DNA from: CAYNFT01 sp964396535
GTDB lineage: Bacteria > Chloroflexota > Dehalococcoidia > Dehalococcoidales > UBA2162
Direction of reading: 5' to 3'
Assembly: GCA_964396535.1 (NCBI GenBank)
Contig: CAYNFT010000004.1
Coordinates: 1-46,028 of the forward strand
DNA: 46,028 nucleotides
Below the pieces are notes generated by a model. That model worked only from the letters and a program-made list of their open reading frames with translations, was not told the DNA's origin and made no database searches. Positions within the stretch are counted from its first letter, which is position 1. Each line of letters starts with the position of its first letter. Shown here piece after piece: positions 25,244 through 33,763 of the stretch. Position numbers and translations under genes: made by a program.

Positions 25244-26051
25244 GCCGGTCTTCATCCTCAACAGTAATTTCGCTGAGGGGGAGTTCCGCAGTCGCTCCAC
25301 TCTCTAGCTCAACCATTACCGTTTCTTTCAGAGGGTTACTGCTGACTACTTTAGCTATCCCCATAGGTGTAGACACCCGCTGACCATTCTGGGGTAACTT
25401 CCCTTTCATTACGTGGTATTGCTCATTCTCATAGACCAGGCAGCACATCAAACGGCCACAAACACCCGATATCTTCATTGGATTAAGCGGTAATCCCTGT
25501 TCCTTGGCCATTCTCATAGAAACAGGGGCGAACTTGCTTAAGAAACTGCTACAGCATAGAGGGCGACCGCACCGGCCACAGCCGCCCGTTAGCTTGGCTT
25601 CATCCCTGGGGCCTAGCTGCCGTAGCTCCACGCGTACTTTCAAACGCTTAGCCAATTCCCTAACCAGCTCACGGAAATCAACTCTTTCAGCAGCACTAAA
25701 GTAAAGGGTAAGCCGACTGCCATCAAGATTATATTCAGCAGACAGTAACTTCATTGGTAGATTCAGCTTATCAATCAGCTTACCACATTCGACTAGGGCT
25801 TCTCTTTCCTTAGATTCAAGCTCCTGGGCATGCTCAATATCCTCGGGTTCCGCCTTACGCACTACCGGCTTTAGCGGTTTCTCCACATCACTGGCCAATA
25901 CCTGCTTGGGTGAAATGACCACCTGTCCCAGCTCTAAACCACGGGCTGTCTCCACAACCACATAATCATTTGCTTCCAGGTCAATACCTGCCGGGTCAAA
26001 GTAATATACTTTACCGGCTCTTTTGAATCGTACTCCAACAATCTCAGCCAT
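25218..26051 (-). CDS. ricT: RicT/PSP1 family regulator of RNA and sporulation-type protein (YaaT-like)
   Basis: 277 residues. The PSP1 C-terminal domain and its cysteine clusters are clear: LTGGCGRCGRPLCC and GVCGRLMCC, which in the Bacillus Ric complex help bind iron-sulfur clusters. The N-terminal region (VGVRFKRAGKVYYFDPAG, then DYVVVETARGLELG) matches as well. RicT works with RicA and RicF in mRNA processing in Bacillus; no partner is seen here. It overlaps holB by eight bases, as in many genomes where ricT follows holB. Confidence 0.92.
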   Translation of the reverse strand: MAEIVGVRFKRAGKVYYFDPAGIDLEANDYVVVETARGLELGQVVISPKQVLASDVEKPLKPVVRKAEPEDIEHAQELESKEREALVECGKLIDKLNLPMKLLSAEYNLDGSRLTLYFSAAERVDFRELVRELAKRLKVRVELRQLGPRDEAKLTGGCGRCGRPLCCSSFLSKFAPVSMRMAKEQGLPLNPMKISGVCGRLMCCLVYENEQYHVMKGKLPQNGQRVSTPMGIAKVVSSNPLKETVMVELESGATAELPLSEITVEDEDRHEQGKVKK

Positions 26052-27099
26052 AGTTCACCTCAAATTGGGCAACAGGGCTTCCCTCAGCGCTCTTACCAGG
26101 TACATCAAGCATCAGCACCTCCAGCACCAGCCGCGGATTGGCGTTCTGCCTGAGCTGTTCACCAGCCGCTTGAATACTACGAATAAAAGCTCTTATTTGA
26201 GCTAACCTGCAGCCTCTCGCCATGTCAGAAAGCGAGTCGAGTCGGTCAATATTGGTAATATTATCGATTGAGCCGACCTTAACCAGCAGCAAGTCCCGCC
26301 ACCAATCAAGCCACAAATTCAGCCTCTCGTGAACTAATCCCCTATTCTGACTAAACTGAGCCGCCAGCTGAGCGGCGTAAGCAAAACGCTCCTCACAATC
26401 AGCATTAATAATATCAAGCAACCTATCCAGCCACTCAGCACGCTGATGAAGCAGACTATCATCAAGGGCAGCCGATACCGCCCAACCCAGGCAGCCATGG
26501 GAAAGCCTAGCCAGAAGCTTAGCCTTTTCTGGTTCAACACCCCGGTTCTTATTCAGGGCAGCCTCTATCTCACCAACTGGCATGGGGAATAGCTCCACCA
26601 GCTGGCAGCGTGAGACAACCGTAGCTGGCAGAAGCCGCTCATTTGTCGCCAGTAATATAAAGACTACTTCTCCTACAGGCTCTTCCAAGGTCTTAAGCAA
26701 GCAATTAGCAGCTTCAATTGAGAGGAGCTCAGCCTCATCAATGATAAATACCTTGTGCCTGCCTTCAAACGGCGGTAAGTTAGCCGAGTGCTGGACTTGT
26801 CTAATCTGGTCAATGCTGATTTCTGCCCGAGGCCTAGCTTCGGTTGAATCACCGTTATGACCCAAGCCTATAATCTGGACATCGGCGTGCTTGGCTGAAG
26901 CTACCTTTTGACAGGAATCACACTGGCCACAGGGAGGCTCAACCGCCTCACAATTCAGCGCCTGAGCTAGATTTAGAGCCAGTGCCATCTTGCCTACATG
27001 AGCCGGACCAACAAAAAGATACGCATGAGCCAGAGAATCCGTCTCCAGACTGCGTTGAAGTAAAGATACCGCCCTGTTTTGCCCAATTACCTGCCACAC
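26044..27099 (-). CDS. holB: DNA polymerase III delta' subunit
   Basis: 351 residues of the clamp-loader AAA+ family. N-terminus QVIGQNRAVSLLQRSLETDS and LAHAYLFVGPAHVGKMALAL (a slightly degenerate P-loop), four zinc-binding cysteines in CEAVEPPCGQCDSCQ, the acidic VFIIDEAELLSIEAANCLLK and the arginine finger in SRCQLVEL. It loads the DnaN clamp together with other subunits. It is followed with an overlap by ricT. Confidence 0.94.
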   Translation of the reverse strand: MWQVIGQNRAVSLLQRSLETDSLAHAYLFVGPAHVGKMALALNLAQALNCEAVEPPCGQCDSCQKVASAKHADVQIIGLGHNGDSTEARPRAEISIDQIRQVQHSANLPPFEGRHKVFIIDEAELLSIEAANCLLKTLEEPVGEVVFILLATNERLLPATVVSRCQLVELFPMPVGEIEAALNKNRGVEPEKAKLLARLSHGCLGWAVSAALDDSLLHQRAEWLDRLLDIINADCEERFAYAAQLAAQFSQNRGLVHERLNLWLDWWRDLLLVKVGSIDNITNIDRLDSLSDMARGCRLAQIRAFIRSIQAAGEQLRQNANPRLVLEVLMLDVPGKSAEGSPVAQFEVNYG

Positions 27100-27133
27100 C
27101 TAAAATCTACCTCAATTATCCCCCTGCTAAATC

Positions 27134-27373
27134 TCACGGTCCTGTATACCCGAGGAAAAAAACGGCAATCAATAAAATAATACCACTTATAATCCACAGA
27201 GCAAAAAGGAAGTAAGCGAAGCCTGTGCCAGTGAGATGTAATATTACTCTTAATCTTTCTAATTTTTGACCTAGTCCTACTCTGTCGGCAATGAAGTAAA
27301 CAATACCCCCTACAACTAGTATAACAACAGCCAAACTTACAAGACTCCCGACAATTGACTCTAATATTTCCAT
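27134..27373 (-). CDS. Small two-helix membrane protein, unknown
   Basis: 79 residues with two hydrophobic stretches, SLAVVILVVGGIVYFIADRV near the start and FAYFLFALWIISGIILLIAV near the end, joined by a basic loop (GQKLERLRVILHL). No recognised domain. It lies between holB and lysA on the same strand with a good coding bias, so it is probably real. Confidence 0.55.
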   Translation of the reverse strand: MEILESIVGSLVSLAVVILVVGGIVYFIADRVGLGQKLERLRVILHLTGTGFAYFLFALWIISGIILLIAVFFLGYTGP

Positions 27374-27410
27374 TTTAATGACATGTCCTTATTTAGACGA
27401 GAACAAATCC

Positions 27411-28727
27411 TTAAACTAAATCGCATCTGGTCAGGTCTTCAAGGGTTTCCCGGCGTCGAATAAGACGTGCCCTGCCTTCTTTGACCATAACAATTGCCGG
27501 TCTAAACGAGGCATTATAGTTCATCGCCTCCGGTATGCTATAGGCACCACAGCCGGCTACGGCTATAATATCGCCGGCCGAAATTAAGGGCAAACCAATA
27601 TCCCTGATTAATATATCACCAGATTCGCAAAACTTGCCGGCAATGGTAACCTTACCTGCCTCTTTTTCCCTCATCCTGTTGGCTACCACCGCCTCCAGTT
27701 CAGCCCCGTAAAGGGCAGGGCGGATATTATCAGCCATGCCGCCGTCTACCGAGACATAGCACCTGACGCCAGGAATATCTTTCACTACCCCTGCTGTATA
27801 TAAGGCAACTCCAGCCTGCCCTACCATTGACCTTCCCGGCTCAATGATTAGATGGGGGAGTTCCAGATTCAATTCCTGACATTTACCAATAATTTTAGAC
27901 GTTATTGCCTCTGCATAAGTGGAGACAGGTGGAGCCGGAGAATCCAGGGTATACTGAATGGCAATCCCCCCACCGACACTCAGTTCCTTTAACTCAAAGC
28001 CATGTTTCTGCCTCATCTCAGCGGCAAAATTAAGCATAAACTCGATAGCCTGTATATAAGGCTCTGTCTCGGCAATCTGCGAGCCGATGTGAAAATGCAG
28101 ACCCAGCAGGTTAAATTCGGGCATAGACATAGCGGTTGCCACAGCCTCCCCACCAAGAACCATAGGGATACCAAACTTGCTGTCGATATTACCCGTAGTA
28201 ATATATTTGTGAGTATGAGGGTCAACCCCGGGAGAGATGCGCAGCAATATGTCGGGTTTACAGCCCTTCTCCCTGGCTATTTCCCCCAGCATTTTAAGCT
28301 CATGGAAATTGTCCACGACGATGTGCCCTATGCCCGATTCCAGAGCCAGAGTGAGTTCCTCAGCCGACTTATTGTTGCCGGGGAAATCTACCCTGTCCAT
28401 AGGGAAGCAGACGGAATGGGCAATGCCAATCTCTCCGCCGGAGACAACGTCCAGCCCCAACCCCTCCTCCATAAAGAGGAGTAAAAGTGTTTTATTTATA
28501 AAAGCCTTGCAGGAGTAGTTAATGGTGGTACCGGCATAACGCTGGCCGAATTCGGCCTTGAACTCAGCGCACCTGCTGCGCAGGCTGAACTCATCAAAGA
28601 GGTATAATGGCGTGCCAAACTCAGCAGCCAGTTCTACGGTATCACAGCCACCGATTACAAGGTGACCTTGCCCGTTTACCTCGGCAGTTAACGGGAATAA
28701 AGGAAGTTTGCTAACTTGTTCTGCCAT
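27411..28727 (-). CDS. lysA: Diaminopimelate decarboxylase
   Basis: A 438-residue PLP enzyme making lysine from meso-diaminopimelate. The PLP lysine is Lys74 in YSCKAF; the phosphate-site and dimer motifs LGLHFHIGSQI, ELSVGGGIAIQY, IIEPGRSMVG, and the catalytic Cys-containing KFCESGDIL are present. N-terminal 30 residues (FPLTAEVNGQGHLVIGG) are usual. No lysine riboswitch is seen in the 214-base upstream gap, which it shares with the divergent protease gene. Confidence 0.95.
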   Translation of the reverse strand: MAEQVSKLPLFPLTAEVNGQGHLVIGGCDTVELAAEFGTPLYLFDEFSLRSRCAEFKAEFGQRYAGTTINYSCKAFINKTLLLLFMEEGLGLDVVSGGEIGIAHSVCFPMDRVDFPGNNKSAEELTLALESGIGHIVVDNFHELKMLGEIAREKGCKPDILLRISPGVDPHTHKYITTGNIDSKFGIPMVLGGEAVATAMSMPEFNLLGLHFHIGSQIAETEPYIQAIEFMLNFAAEMRQKHGFELKELSVGGGIAIQYTLDSPAPPVSTYAEAITSKIIGKCQELNLELPHLIIEPGRSMVGQAGVALYTAGVVKDIPGVRCYVSVDGGMADNIRPALYGAELEAVVANRMREKEAGKVTIAGKFCESGDILIRDIGLPLISAGDIIAVAGCGAYSIPEAMNYNASFRPAIVMVKEGRARLIRRRETLEDLTRCDLV

Positions 28728-28883
28728 AGTTCATTCACTCTTGCTCAATATTACCAGTGCTTAACATTGAAGTCAATTTAGGTCTATCTACCTCATCCCT
28801 CTGTTCTGACCCACTCAGTTCTCAAAAAACCTGCCTCTTAATTAATTGAGGTAAAGAGCAGATAAACCACCTGCAATTTCAAC

Positions 28884-28913
28884 TTGCATTATAGCCTTCC
28901 TTTTTGCTATGAT
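28884..28913 (+). promoter_or_regulatory. Putative promoter of the Nal1-like protease gene
   Basis: TTGCAT (28884-28889) and TATGAT (28908-28913) with an 18-base spacer. A GGAGG ribosome site follows, six bases before the ATG at 28942. Confidence 0.45.
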
Positions 28914-28941
28914 TCTAAAACTATGATAATGGAGGCTGATT

Positions 28942-29952
28942 ATGGTTAATCTTAATGAAATAAGGCTGGCCAAGGTAAGACATGCTACTGAGCTAATGAA
29001 GAAGACCAACGTCGTCGGGGTGGCAATCGGATACAAGGAGAAGGGTGGCCAAAAGACAGAAACGCCCAACCTGGTGGTAATGGTCAGGAAAAAGTTACCG
29101 CTCTCTGAACTCAGAAGTCAGGACGTTGTGCCCTCGGAAGTTGACAGAATAGGCACAGATGTTAAAGCTGTGGGGGAAATCAGGGCTCTGAATCAAGTCC
29201 CAACGGATAAGTGGAGGCCGGCTCCAGGTGGTGTCAGCATCGGACACTACGCAATAACGGCAGGAACCCTGGGTGCAGTAGTAAAAGATACCAGCACCAA
29301 TGAGAAGCTAATACTCTCCAACAATCATGTGCTGGCAAACAGCAACGATGCAGAAATTGGTGATGCTATCCTACAGCCAGGCCCTTATGACGGCGGTACA
29401 CTCCCGGATGACACGATTGCTCACCTGCTCAGGTTTGTTCCTATAAAGTATGTCCTGGACCTGCCCGATTGTCCAATAAGTACTTCAGTAGCCAGCATAG
29501 CGAACTTCTTTGCCCGGGCTCTGGGTTCTAAACACAGGCTTGTTGCTATGCGCCAGCAACTGGAGGCAAATCAGGTAGATGCCGCCCTGGCCAAGCCGGT
29601 AGAGCCTGGTATGGTAAGTGATGAAATCCTGTCAATCGGACAGATAGTTGGTACAAAGGAAGCTGAGCTGGGTCTGGCCGTCCGGAAAAGCGGAAGGACC
29701 ACCGGATACACAACTGGCACCATCGAATTGCTGGATGCCACGGTAAACGTGAGCTATGGCACAGGCAAAATAGCTACCTTTGAAGGTCAGATAGTAACCA
29801 GCGCCATGTCTCAGGGTGGTGATTCGGGCTCTTTGCTTGTTGATGCCAATGAAAACCTAGCCTTGGGACTTCTCTTCGCAGGATCGGACCAGACCACAAT
29901 ACATAACCCTATCAGCGCAGTCATCAATGCCTTGAATATAAGTTTTGCCTGA
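28942..29952 (+). CDS. Nal1-like chymotrypsin-fold serine peptidase
   Basis: 336 residues. An N-terminal domain of about 83 residues (KTNVVGVAIGYKEKGGQKTE, VVMVRKKLP) precedes a trypsin-like peptidase: His129 in LSNNHVLA, Asp213 in QVDAALAKP and Ser295 in SQGGDSGSLLV form a plausible triad. No signal peptide is evident, so it is probably cytoplasmic. Relatives with the same N-domain are scattered in bacteria and include plant NAL1. Targets are unknown. The N-domain is repeated alone 70 bases downstream. Confidence 0.85.
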   Translation: MVNLNEIRLAKVRHATELMKKTNVVGVAIGYKEKGGQKTETPNLVVMVRKKLPLSELRSQDVVPSEVDRIGTDVKAVGEIRALNQVPTDKWRPAPGGVSIGHYAITAGTLGAVVKDTSTNEKLILSNNHVLANSNDAEIGDAILQPGPYDGGTLPDDTIAHLLRFVPIKYVLDLPDCPISTSVASIANFFARALGSKHRLVAMRQQLEANQVDAALAKPVEPGMVSDEILSIGQIVGTKEAELGLAVRKSGRTTGYTTGTIELLDATVNVSYGTGKIATFEGQIVTSAMSQGGDSGSLLVDANENLALGLLFAGSDQTTIHNPISAVINALNISFA

Positions 29953-30027
29953 TTAAAGTAGCCTTTGTCCTTATCCGAAAGATAATAAGCAATTTCGTTT
30001 CTGCGAGATTGGTCTGGGAGGTTGGCT

Positions 30028-30279
30028 GTGATAAATAGCGATAAGATAAGGGAAATAAAGGGAAAATATACCAGTGAGCTATTGCGTAAGACAAATGTCG
30101 TCGGGGTGGCAATCGGGTACAAGGAAAAAGGAGGTCAAAAGACAGAGATACCCAGCCTGGTAGTGATGGTCAGAAAAAAGGTACCGCTTCCTGAACTTCG
30201 GCAGCAGGATGTCGTGCCTTCGGAAATCGAGGGGGTTGTCACAGACGTTCGGGAAGTAGGAGAAATTAAAGCCCTGTAA
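30028..30279 (+). CDS. Free-standing copy of the Nal1-like N-terminal domain
   Basis: About 83 residues, near identical to the N-domain of the preceding protease (KTNVVGVAIGYKEKGGQKTE, VVMVRKKVPLPEL), ending at EIKAL where the parent continues into the peptidase. The stop TAA lies inside a terminator hairpin. The start is GTG 30028, six bases after GGGAGG; a TTG at 30022 is the alternative. It may be a truncated duplicate or a domain now working as an inhibitor or pro-domain acting in trans. Confidence 0.7.
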   Translation: MINSDKIREIKGKYTSELLRKTNVVGVAIGYKEKGGQKTEIPSLVVMVRKKVPLPELRQQDVVPSEIEGVVTDVREVGEIKAL

Positions 30280-30300
30280 TCAAAATACAGGGCTTTAATT
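30268..30300 (+). terminator. Terminator overlapping the stop of the N-domain gene
   Basis: AAAGCCCTGTA (30268-30278) pairs perfectly with TACAGGGCTTT (30286-30296) over a 7-base loop, followed by AATTTTAG. The left arm includes the last codons and the stop, so the hairpin and reading-frame end are tied together. Confidence 0.75.
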
Positions 30301-30374
30301 TTAGCCTTGAGCTTGACTAAAATCCTCCCCTGCGAGTTTGTCAATCCCATTTATCGTCAAAGCTCAGTTGAATA

Positions 30375-30809
30375 CTAGCCCATTTCAATCTTTTCGACCA
30401 CCAGCTCAACCTCTTCGGTGATTGTACTGTTCCCCATAGCGTGGAGCATACTGCTCCTCCATCGGCATGGCCAAGCTTCGTATATGTTATAACGCATAAT
30501 CTCGCTGCCATCATCACCGCAGATGATTATTGACCCGGATTTCCGTTCGATGTGACCATTTATAACTGCTTGTCGCCAGGTCCAGAGCTCATCATTAGGC
30601 CATGTGAATCCGCGCTTCAGAATAACATTTGAATAATTAGTGCGACCAGGACGTTTGCGAACAATAAGGTCATCACCATCAGCAAACTCCTCCACTTCAG
30701 TAGCAGATTCAAGCCCGTCAACCTCCATAAACGCCCCTTGAGTAACACCATCAATCTCTACCTTAAACTTACAATTTGCAATATGGTCAAAGTCTCTACG
30801 ATTAGGCAT
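30375..30809 (-). CDS. Phage tail tube-like protein (T4 gp19 / contractile injection system tube family)
   Basis: 144 residues of the family of tail-tube proteins of contractile phages and extracellular injection systems: NCKFKVEIDGVTQGAFMEVDG, VEEFADGDDLIVRKRPGRTN, VILKRGFTWPNDELWTWRQA and a final EEVELVVEKIEMG. No sheath, baseplate, spike or other tail gene is nearby. AAGGAGG precedes the ATG. It has its own strong promoter on the minus strand. A lone tube gene may be a relic, part of a scattered system, or a protein adapted to a new role. Confidence 0.85.
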   Translation of the reverse strand: MPNRRDFDHIANCKFKVEIDGVTQGAFMEVDGLESATEVEEFADGDDLIVRKRPGRTNYSNVILKRGFTWPNDELWTWRQAVINGHIERKSGSIIICGDDGSEIMRYNIYEAWPCRWRSSMLHAMGNSTITEEVELVVEKIEMG

Positions 30810-30859
30810 AATTCCTCCTTAATTCTTGTTTTTATAACGTTATTGCTTATTGCCGTTCA

Positions 30860-30892
30860 CCTATACATAGGTTTCAGTATCTCCGGTAACCA
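30860..30892 (-). CDS. Candidate leader peptide upstream of the tail-tube-like gene
   Basis: Ten codons, MVTGDTETYV, with AAGGAGA about 7 bases before the ATG, inside the 130-base leader between the promoter and the tube gene. It ends 50 bases before the tube-gene start. It may be a translated leader that controls the gene, or a chance frame. Confidence 0.35.
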
Positions 30893-30944
30893 TTTCCATC
30901 TCCTTTCGTACTTACCTGAGATTACTCGTATCAACTATCAGGCT

Positions 30945-30974
30945 ATAGTAGAACGCAGACATATTCATTGTCAA
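30945..30974 (-). promoter_or_regulatory. Promoter of the tail-tube-like gene
   Basis: On the minus strand TTGACA (30974-30969) is followed after 18 bases by TACTAT (30950-30945). Transcription should begin near 30938, about 130 bases before the tube-gene start. Confidence 0.55.
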
Positions 30975-31009
30975 GAGGCTTGCAACAGAGATTAGACGAG
31001 CCAACAGGT

Positions 31010-31126
31010 ATGGTACAGATAGTTAAGGAATTATATGTCCTGCTCTGTGTATGTCTATTTTGGGGAATGTCACCATCAGCCGTCTATTCTATGGAAAACC
31101 TTGACAGGAGTAAATTAGATGCGTAA
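31010..31126 (+). CDS. Short ORF with signal-peptide-like N-terminus
   Basis: Thirty-eight codons, MVQIVKELYVLLCVCLFWGM then SPSAVYSMENLD, with one lysine before a hydrophobic core and a plausible cleavage site after AVYS. No ribosome site is seen. It ends 48 bases before the tandem-repeat gene, which itself lacks a signal peptide. It may be the detached export signal of that gene. Confidence 0.3.
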   Translation: MVQIVKELYVLLCVCLFWGMSPSAVYSMENLDRSKLDA

Positions 31127-31173
31127 AGTATCTATTACCGGGTTGAACTAACCATACTGATAAATTTTATAAC

Positions 31174-31990
31174 ATGAACGCCAATAAGAGTGTTATCGCC
31201 AGCTCTGTTACTTACCGCAGACTTACCATAGGTGTTAATGGCCAGGGCACTACCAATCCCCCTCCTGACACCCACACCTACCCACATGGTGCCCGTGTAA
31301 CCATCACTGCCTCACCTGCTTCCGGCTGGAGGTTTGACCGCTGGCTTGGCGCTCTCTCAGGGAATAGCTCTGTACGTACCATCATCATGAACTCTGATAA
31401 GAGTGTTGTCGCCAGCTTTGTCGCTTATCGCAGACTTACCATAGGTGTTAATGGCCAGGGCATCACCAATCCCCCTCCTGACACCCACACCTACCCACAT
31501 GGTGCCCGTGTAACCATCANNNNNNNNNNNNNNNNNNNNNNNNNNNNNNNNNNNNNNNNNNNNNNNNNNNNNNNNNNNNNNNNNNNNNNNNNNNNNNNNN
31601 NNNNNNNNNNNNNNNNNNNGGTTTGACCGCTGGCTTGGCGCTCTCTCAGGGAATAGCTCTGTACGTACCATCATTATGAACTCTGATAAGAGTGTTGTCG
31701 CCAGCTTTGCTGCTTACCCCGAGTTAAAGAAAGAAACTAAACCGGAACCCTCTTACGTTGCTAATAGAAATTCTAAGGAAATCCATAAGTCGGACTGCTT
31801 ATGGGTAACCCGGATGAAAGACGAAAACAAAATACCCTGCGGTAATCTGAATGAAGTGGCAGAAATGATTAGCAATAAAGGATATAACGGGTGCTTTTAT
31901 TGCCTTACCAGGTATGATAGAGATACACTCACTCTCCAAGAAGTTCTAAACAACCTAGAAGAAGACCTCTTATATCAGGTATCAGGGTAA
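31174..31990 (+). CDS. Tandem-repeat protein with InlB B-like repeats and C-terminal Cys/His domain; interrupted by assembly gap
   Basis: Units of 71 residues (213 bases) repeat with nearly identical DNA: RRLTIGVNGQG, NPPPDTHTYPHGARVTI, SGWRFDRWLGALSGNSSVRT, as in divergent InlB B-type repeats of bacterial surface proteins. One complete unit and parts of others are visible; 100 N lie inside. After the last unit a separate domain follows: YVANRNSKEIHKSDCLWV..IPCGN..GYNGCFYCLTRY, with one His and several Cys like small metal-binding domains. The frame opens in mid-repeat (MNANKSV) with no signal peptide, so the 5' end is probably truncated. The frames on either side of the gap join if 24 bases, or 24 plus multiples of 213, are missing. 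Confidence 0.75.
31520..31619. other. Assembly gap (100 N)
   Basis: Exactly 100 N, a standard placeholder. It begins after ..ACCATCA and resumes at GGTTTGACC of the same repeat, so the assembler failed inside near-identical 213-base units. Confidence 0.98.
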
Positions 31991-32111
31991 TTATTTACAG
32001 CGAATTAATCAAAGGCGAGTAATCCACCCCTATCAAAAAATTAATAAACAGCAATTGGCTGTCTCTATTCAATTTCCCAGGTAAAAGGGTGAGGGGTTAT
32101 AATATAAATCT

Positions 32112-33710
32112 ATGAGCCGAAATAATATCAAAGACGCTAAATATCGGCTTTCCCGAGAGACAGGCACCATCATTAAGGACTGGGGAGGTCGAATCCCCAT
32201 CGCCCTCATATATCCAAACTCCTACTATGTAGGCATGTCCAACCTGGGAATTCACGCCATCTACAGCCTGCTAAACAGCTACCAGAACATCGTCTGCGAA
32301 AGGGTTTTCTGGGATAAGAGCGAGAAGGCAGAACCGATAGCTACCAGCCTTGAATCTCAGCGACCGTTATCAGATTTTGCTGTTATCGCTTTCTCCATCA
32401 CCTACGAGCTTGACTACTTCAATGTAGTGCAGGTTCTCAAAGCCAGTGGCATACCCCTGTATGCTGCCGACCGTGATGAAAGGCACCCGCTGGTTATTGC
32501 CGGCGGTCCCTGCATAATAGCCAACCCCCTCCCCCTGTCTCCCTTCTTTGACTGCTTGTGCATCGGTGAAGCGGAGCCAATACTGCCAGCCATGCTGCCA
32601 GTGTTAACCGAAGGCATCGCAGGTAAACGCAATGAGCTGTTGAAGGCACTTGCCTCACTGCCAGGTATCTATGTACCCCAATCCTATGATGGAACTCCTG
32701 TAGCACGCCAGTGGGTAAGAAACCTCGATGATTTCCCGGTTCATTCTGTTATACTCACCCCGGACACCGAGCTTGGTAACCTGTACCTCATCGAAGTGGA
32801 GCGGGGCTGTAACTGGGGCTGCCGTTTTTGTCTGGTTAGCAACGCCTTCAGCCCGATGCGCTCTCGTTCTATAGACGGGCTAATCGCCCAGGCTGAGCAG
32901 GGACTTCAATACAGAAAACGCCTGGGGTTGGTCGGACCTGCCGTTTCCGACCACCCTCAATTTGAGGAGCTACTTACCAGGCTACAGCAGATGGGGGCTG
33001 AGCTCTCTGTCAGTTCGCTGCGGATAAAACCCCTTTCAACCATAGCATTAGGGGAAATAGCTAAAGGGAGAGCACGAACCATCGCTCTCGCCCCTGAAGC
33101 TGGCTCTCAACGCCTGCGCCAAGTGATAAAAAAGGGCATCTCCGAGGACGATATCCTGGAGGTAATGTATAAGGTAGCCGAGCAAGGCATAAAACAGCTC
33201 AAGCTCTACTTTATGATTGGCTTGCCCTCAGAGACCGACGATGATATAGAGGAGATTATAAATCTGACTCTCAGGTGCAAGGCTATCCTTGATAGGCAGC
33301 AAACTGGCTGCCGCCTCGTCCTGAGTATTGCCTCCTTTGTGCCCAAGGCAGGCACGCCCTTTCAATGGCTACCCATGGAAGAACTCTCCACACTGAACCG
33401 CCGTCTATCTACACTCAAAAAAAAGCTGCCACCTGCGGGAATACAAATAAAAGCGGAAAGCCCGGCCTGGAGCCAGGTTCAAGGGGTTCTGGCACGGGGA
33501 GACATCAAATTAGCTGAGGTGCTGGCTAATATAGAAGATGTATCATTATCCGGCTGGCGTAAAGCGATAAATAAATACCACCTGGATATAGATTTTTATC
33601 TTCACCAGAGGTGGAATACCACTGAAAAATTGCCCTGGACAATATTAGATTCAGGTACTCAACCCGGTTACCTTGAGCTTGAGCTGAACAGAGCACTAGG
33701 CCAGAATTAA
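32112..33710 (+). CDS. Radical SAM protein with N-terminal B12-binding-like domain (TIGR03960-like)
   Basis: 532 residues. The N-terminal part (IALIYPNSYYVGMSNLGIHA, VIAFSITYELDYFNV, VIAGGPCIIANPLPLSPF) resembles a cobalamin-binding-type fold, followed by the radical SAM core with the cluster motif VERGCNWGCRFCLV (CxxxCxxC). Later blocks IALAPEAGSQRLRQ and LKLYFMIGLPSETDDDIEEI are also typical. The family occurs widely in anaerobes, in some with a fused second part that is absent here. Function is unknown; tRNA or metabolite modification are possibilities. No operon partner is obvious. Confidence 0.9.
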   Translation: MSRNNIKDAKYRLSRETGTIIKDWGGRIPIALIYPNSYYVGMSNLGIHAIYSLLNSYQNIVCERVFWDKSEKAEPIATSLESQRPLSDFAVIAFSITYELDYFNVVQVLKASGIPLYAADRDERHPLVIAGGPCIIANPLPLSPFFDCLCIGEAEPILPAMLPVLTEGIAGKRNELLKALASLPGIYVPQSYDGTPVARQWVRNLDDFPVHSVILTPDTELGNLYLIEVERGCNWGCRFCLVSNAFSPMRSRSIDGLIAQAEQGLQYRKRLGLVGPAVSDHPQFEELLTRLQQMGAELSVSSLRIKPLSTIALGEIAKGRARTIALAPEAGSQRLRQVIKKGISEDDILEVMYKVAEQGIKQLKLYFMIGLPSETDDDIEEIINLTLRCKAILDRQQTGCRLVLSIASFVPKAGTPFQWLPMEELSTLNRRLSTLKKKLPPAGIQIKAESPAWSQVQGVLARGDIKLAEVLANIEDVSLSGWRKAINKYHLDIDFYLHQRWNTTEKLPWTILDSGTQPGYLELELNRALGQN

Positions 33711-33728
33711 TTTAAGCAATAATACCTA

Positions 33729-33757
33729 TTGACAAATCGCTTTAGCCGTGCTATAAA
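33729..33757 (+). promoter_or_regulatory. Strong sigma-70 promoter of the pan operon leader
   Basis: TTGACA (33729-33734), a 17-base spacer, and TATAAA (33752-33757): near-consensus. The start should be about 33764, which gives a leader of nearly 190 bases before the first gene. Confidence 0.8.
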
Positions 33758-33763
33758 ACACTT

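Noticed and set aside
28002..28484. 160-codon plus-strand frame
   Set aside because: Antisense to lysA.
31174..31700. CRISPR-like array
   Set aside because: The repeat is a 213-base coding unit without spacers; it is a protein repeat. No CRISPR array or cas gene is seen in the window.
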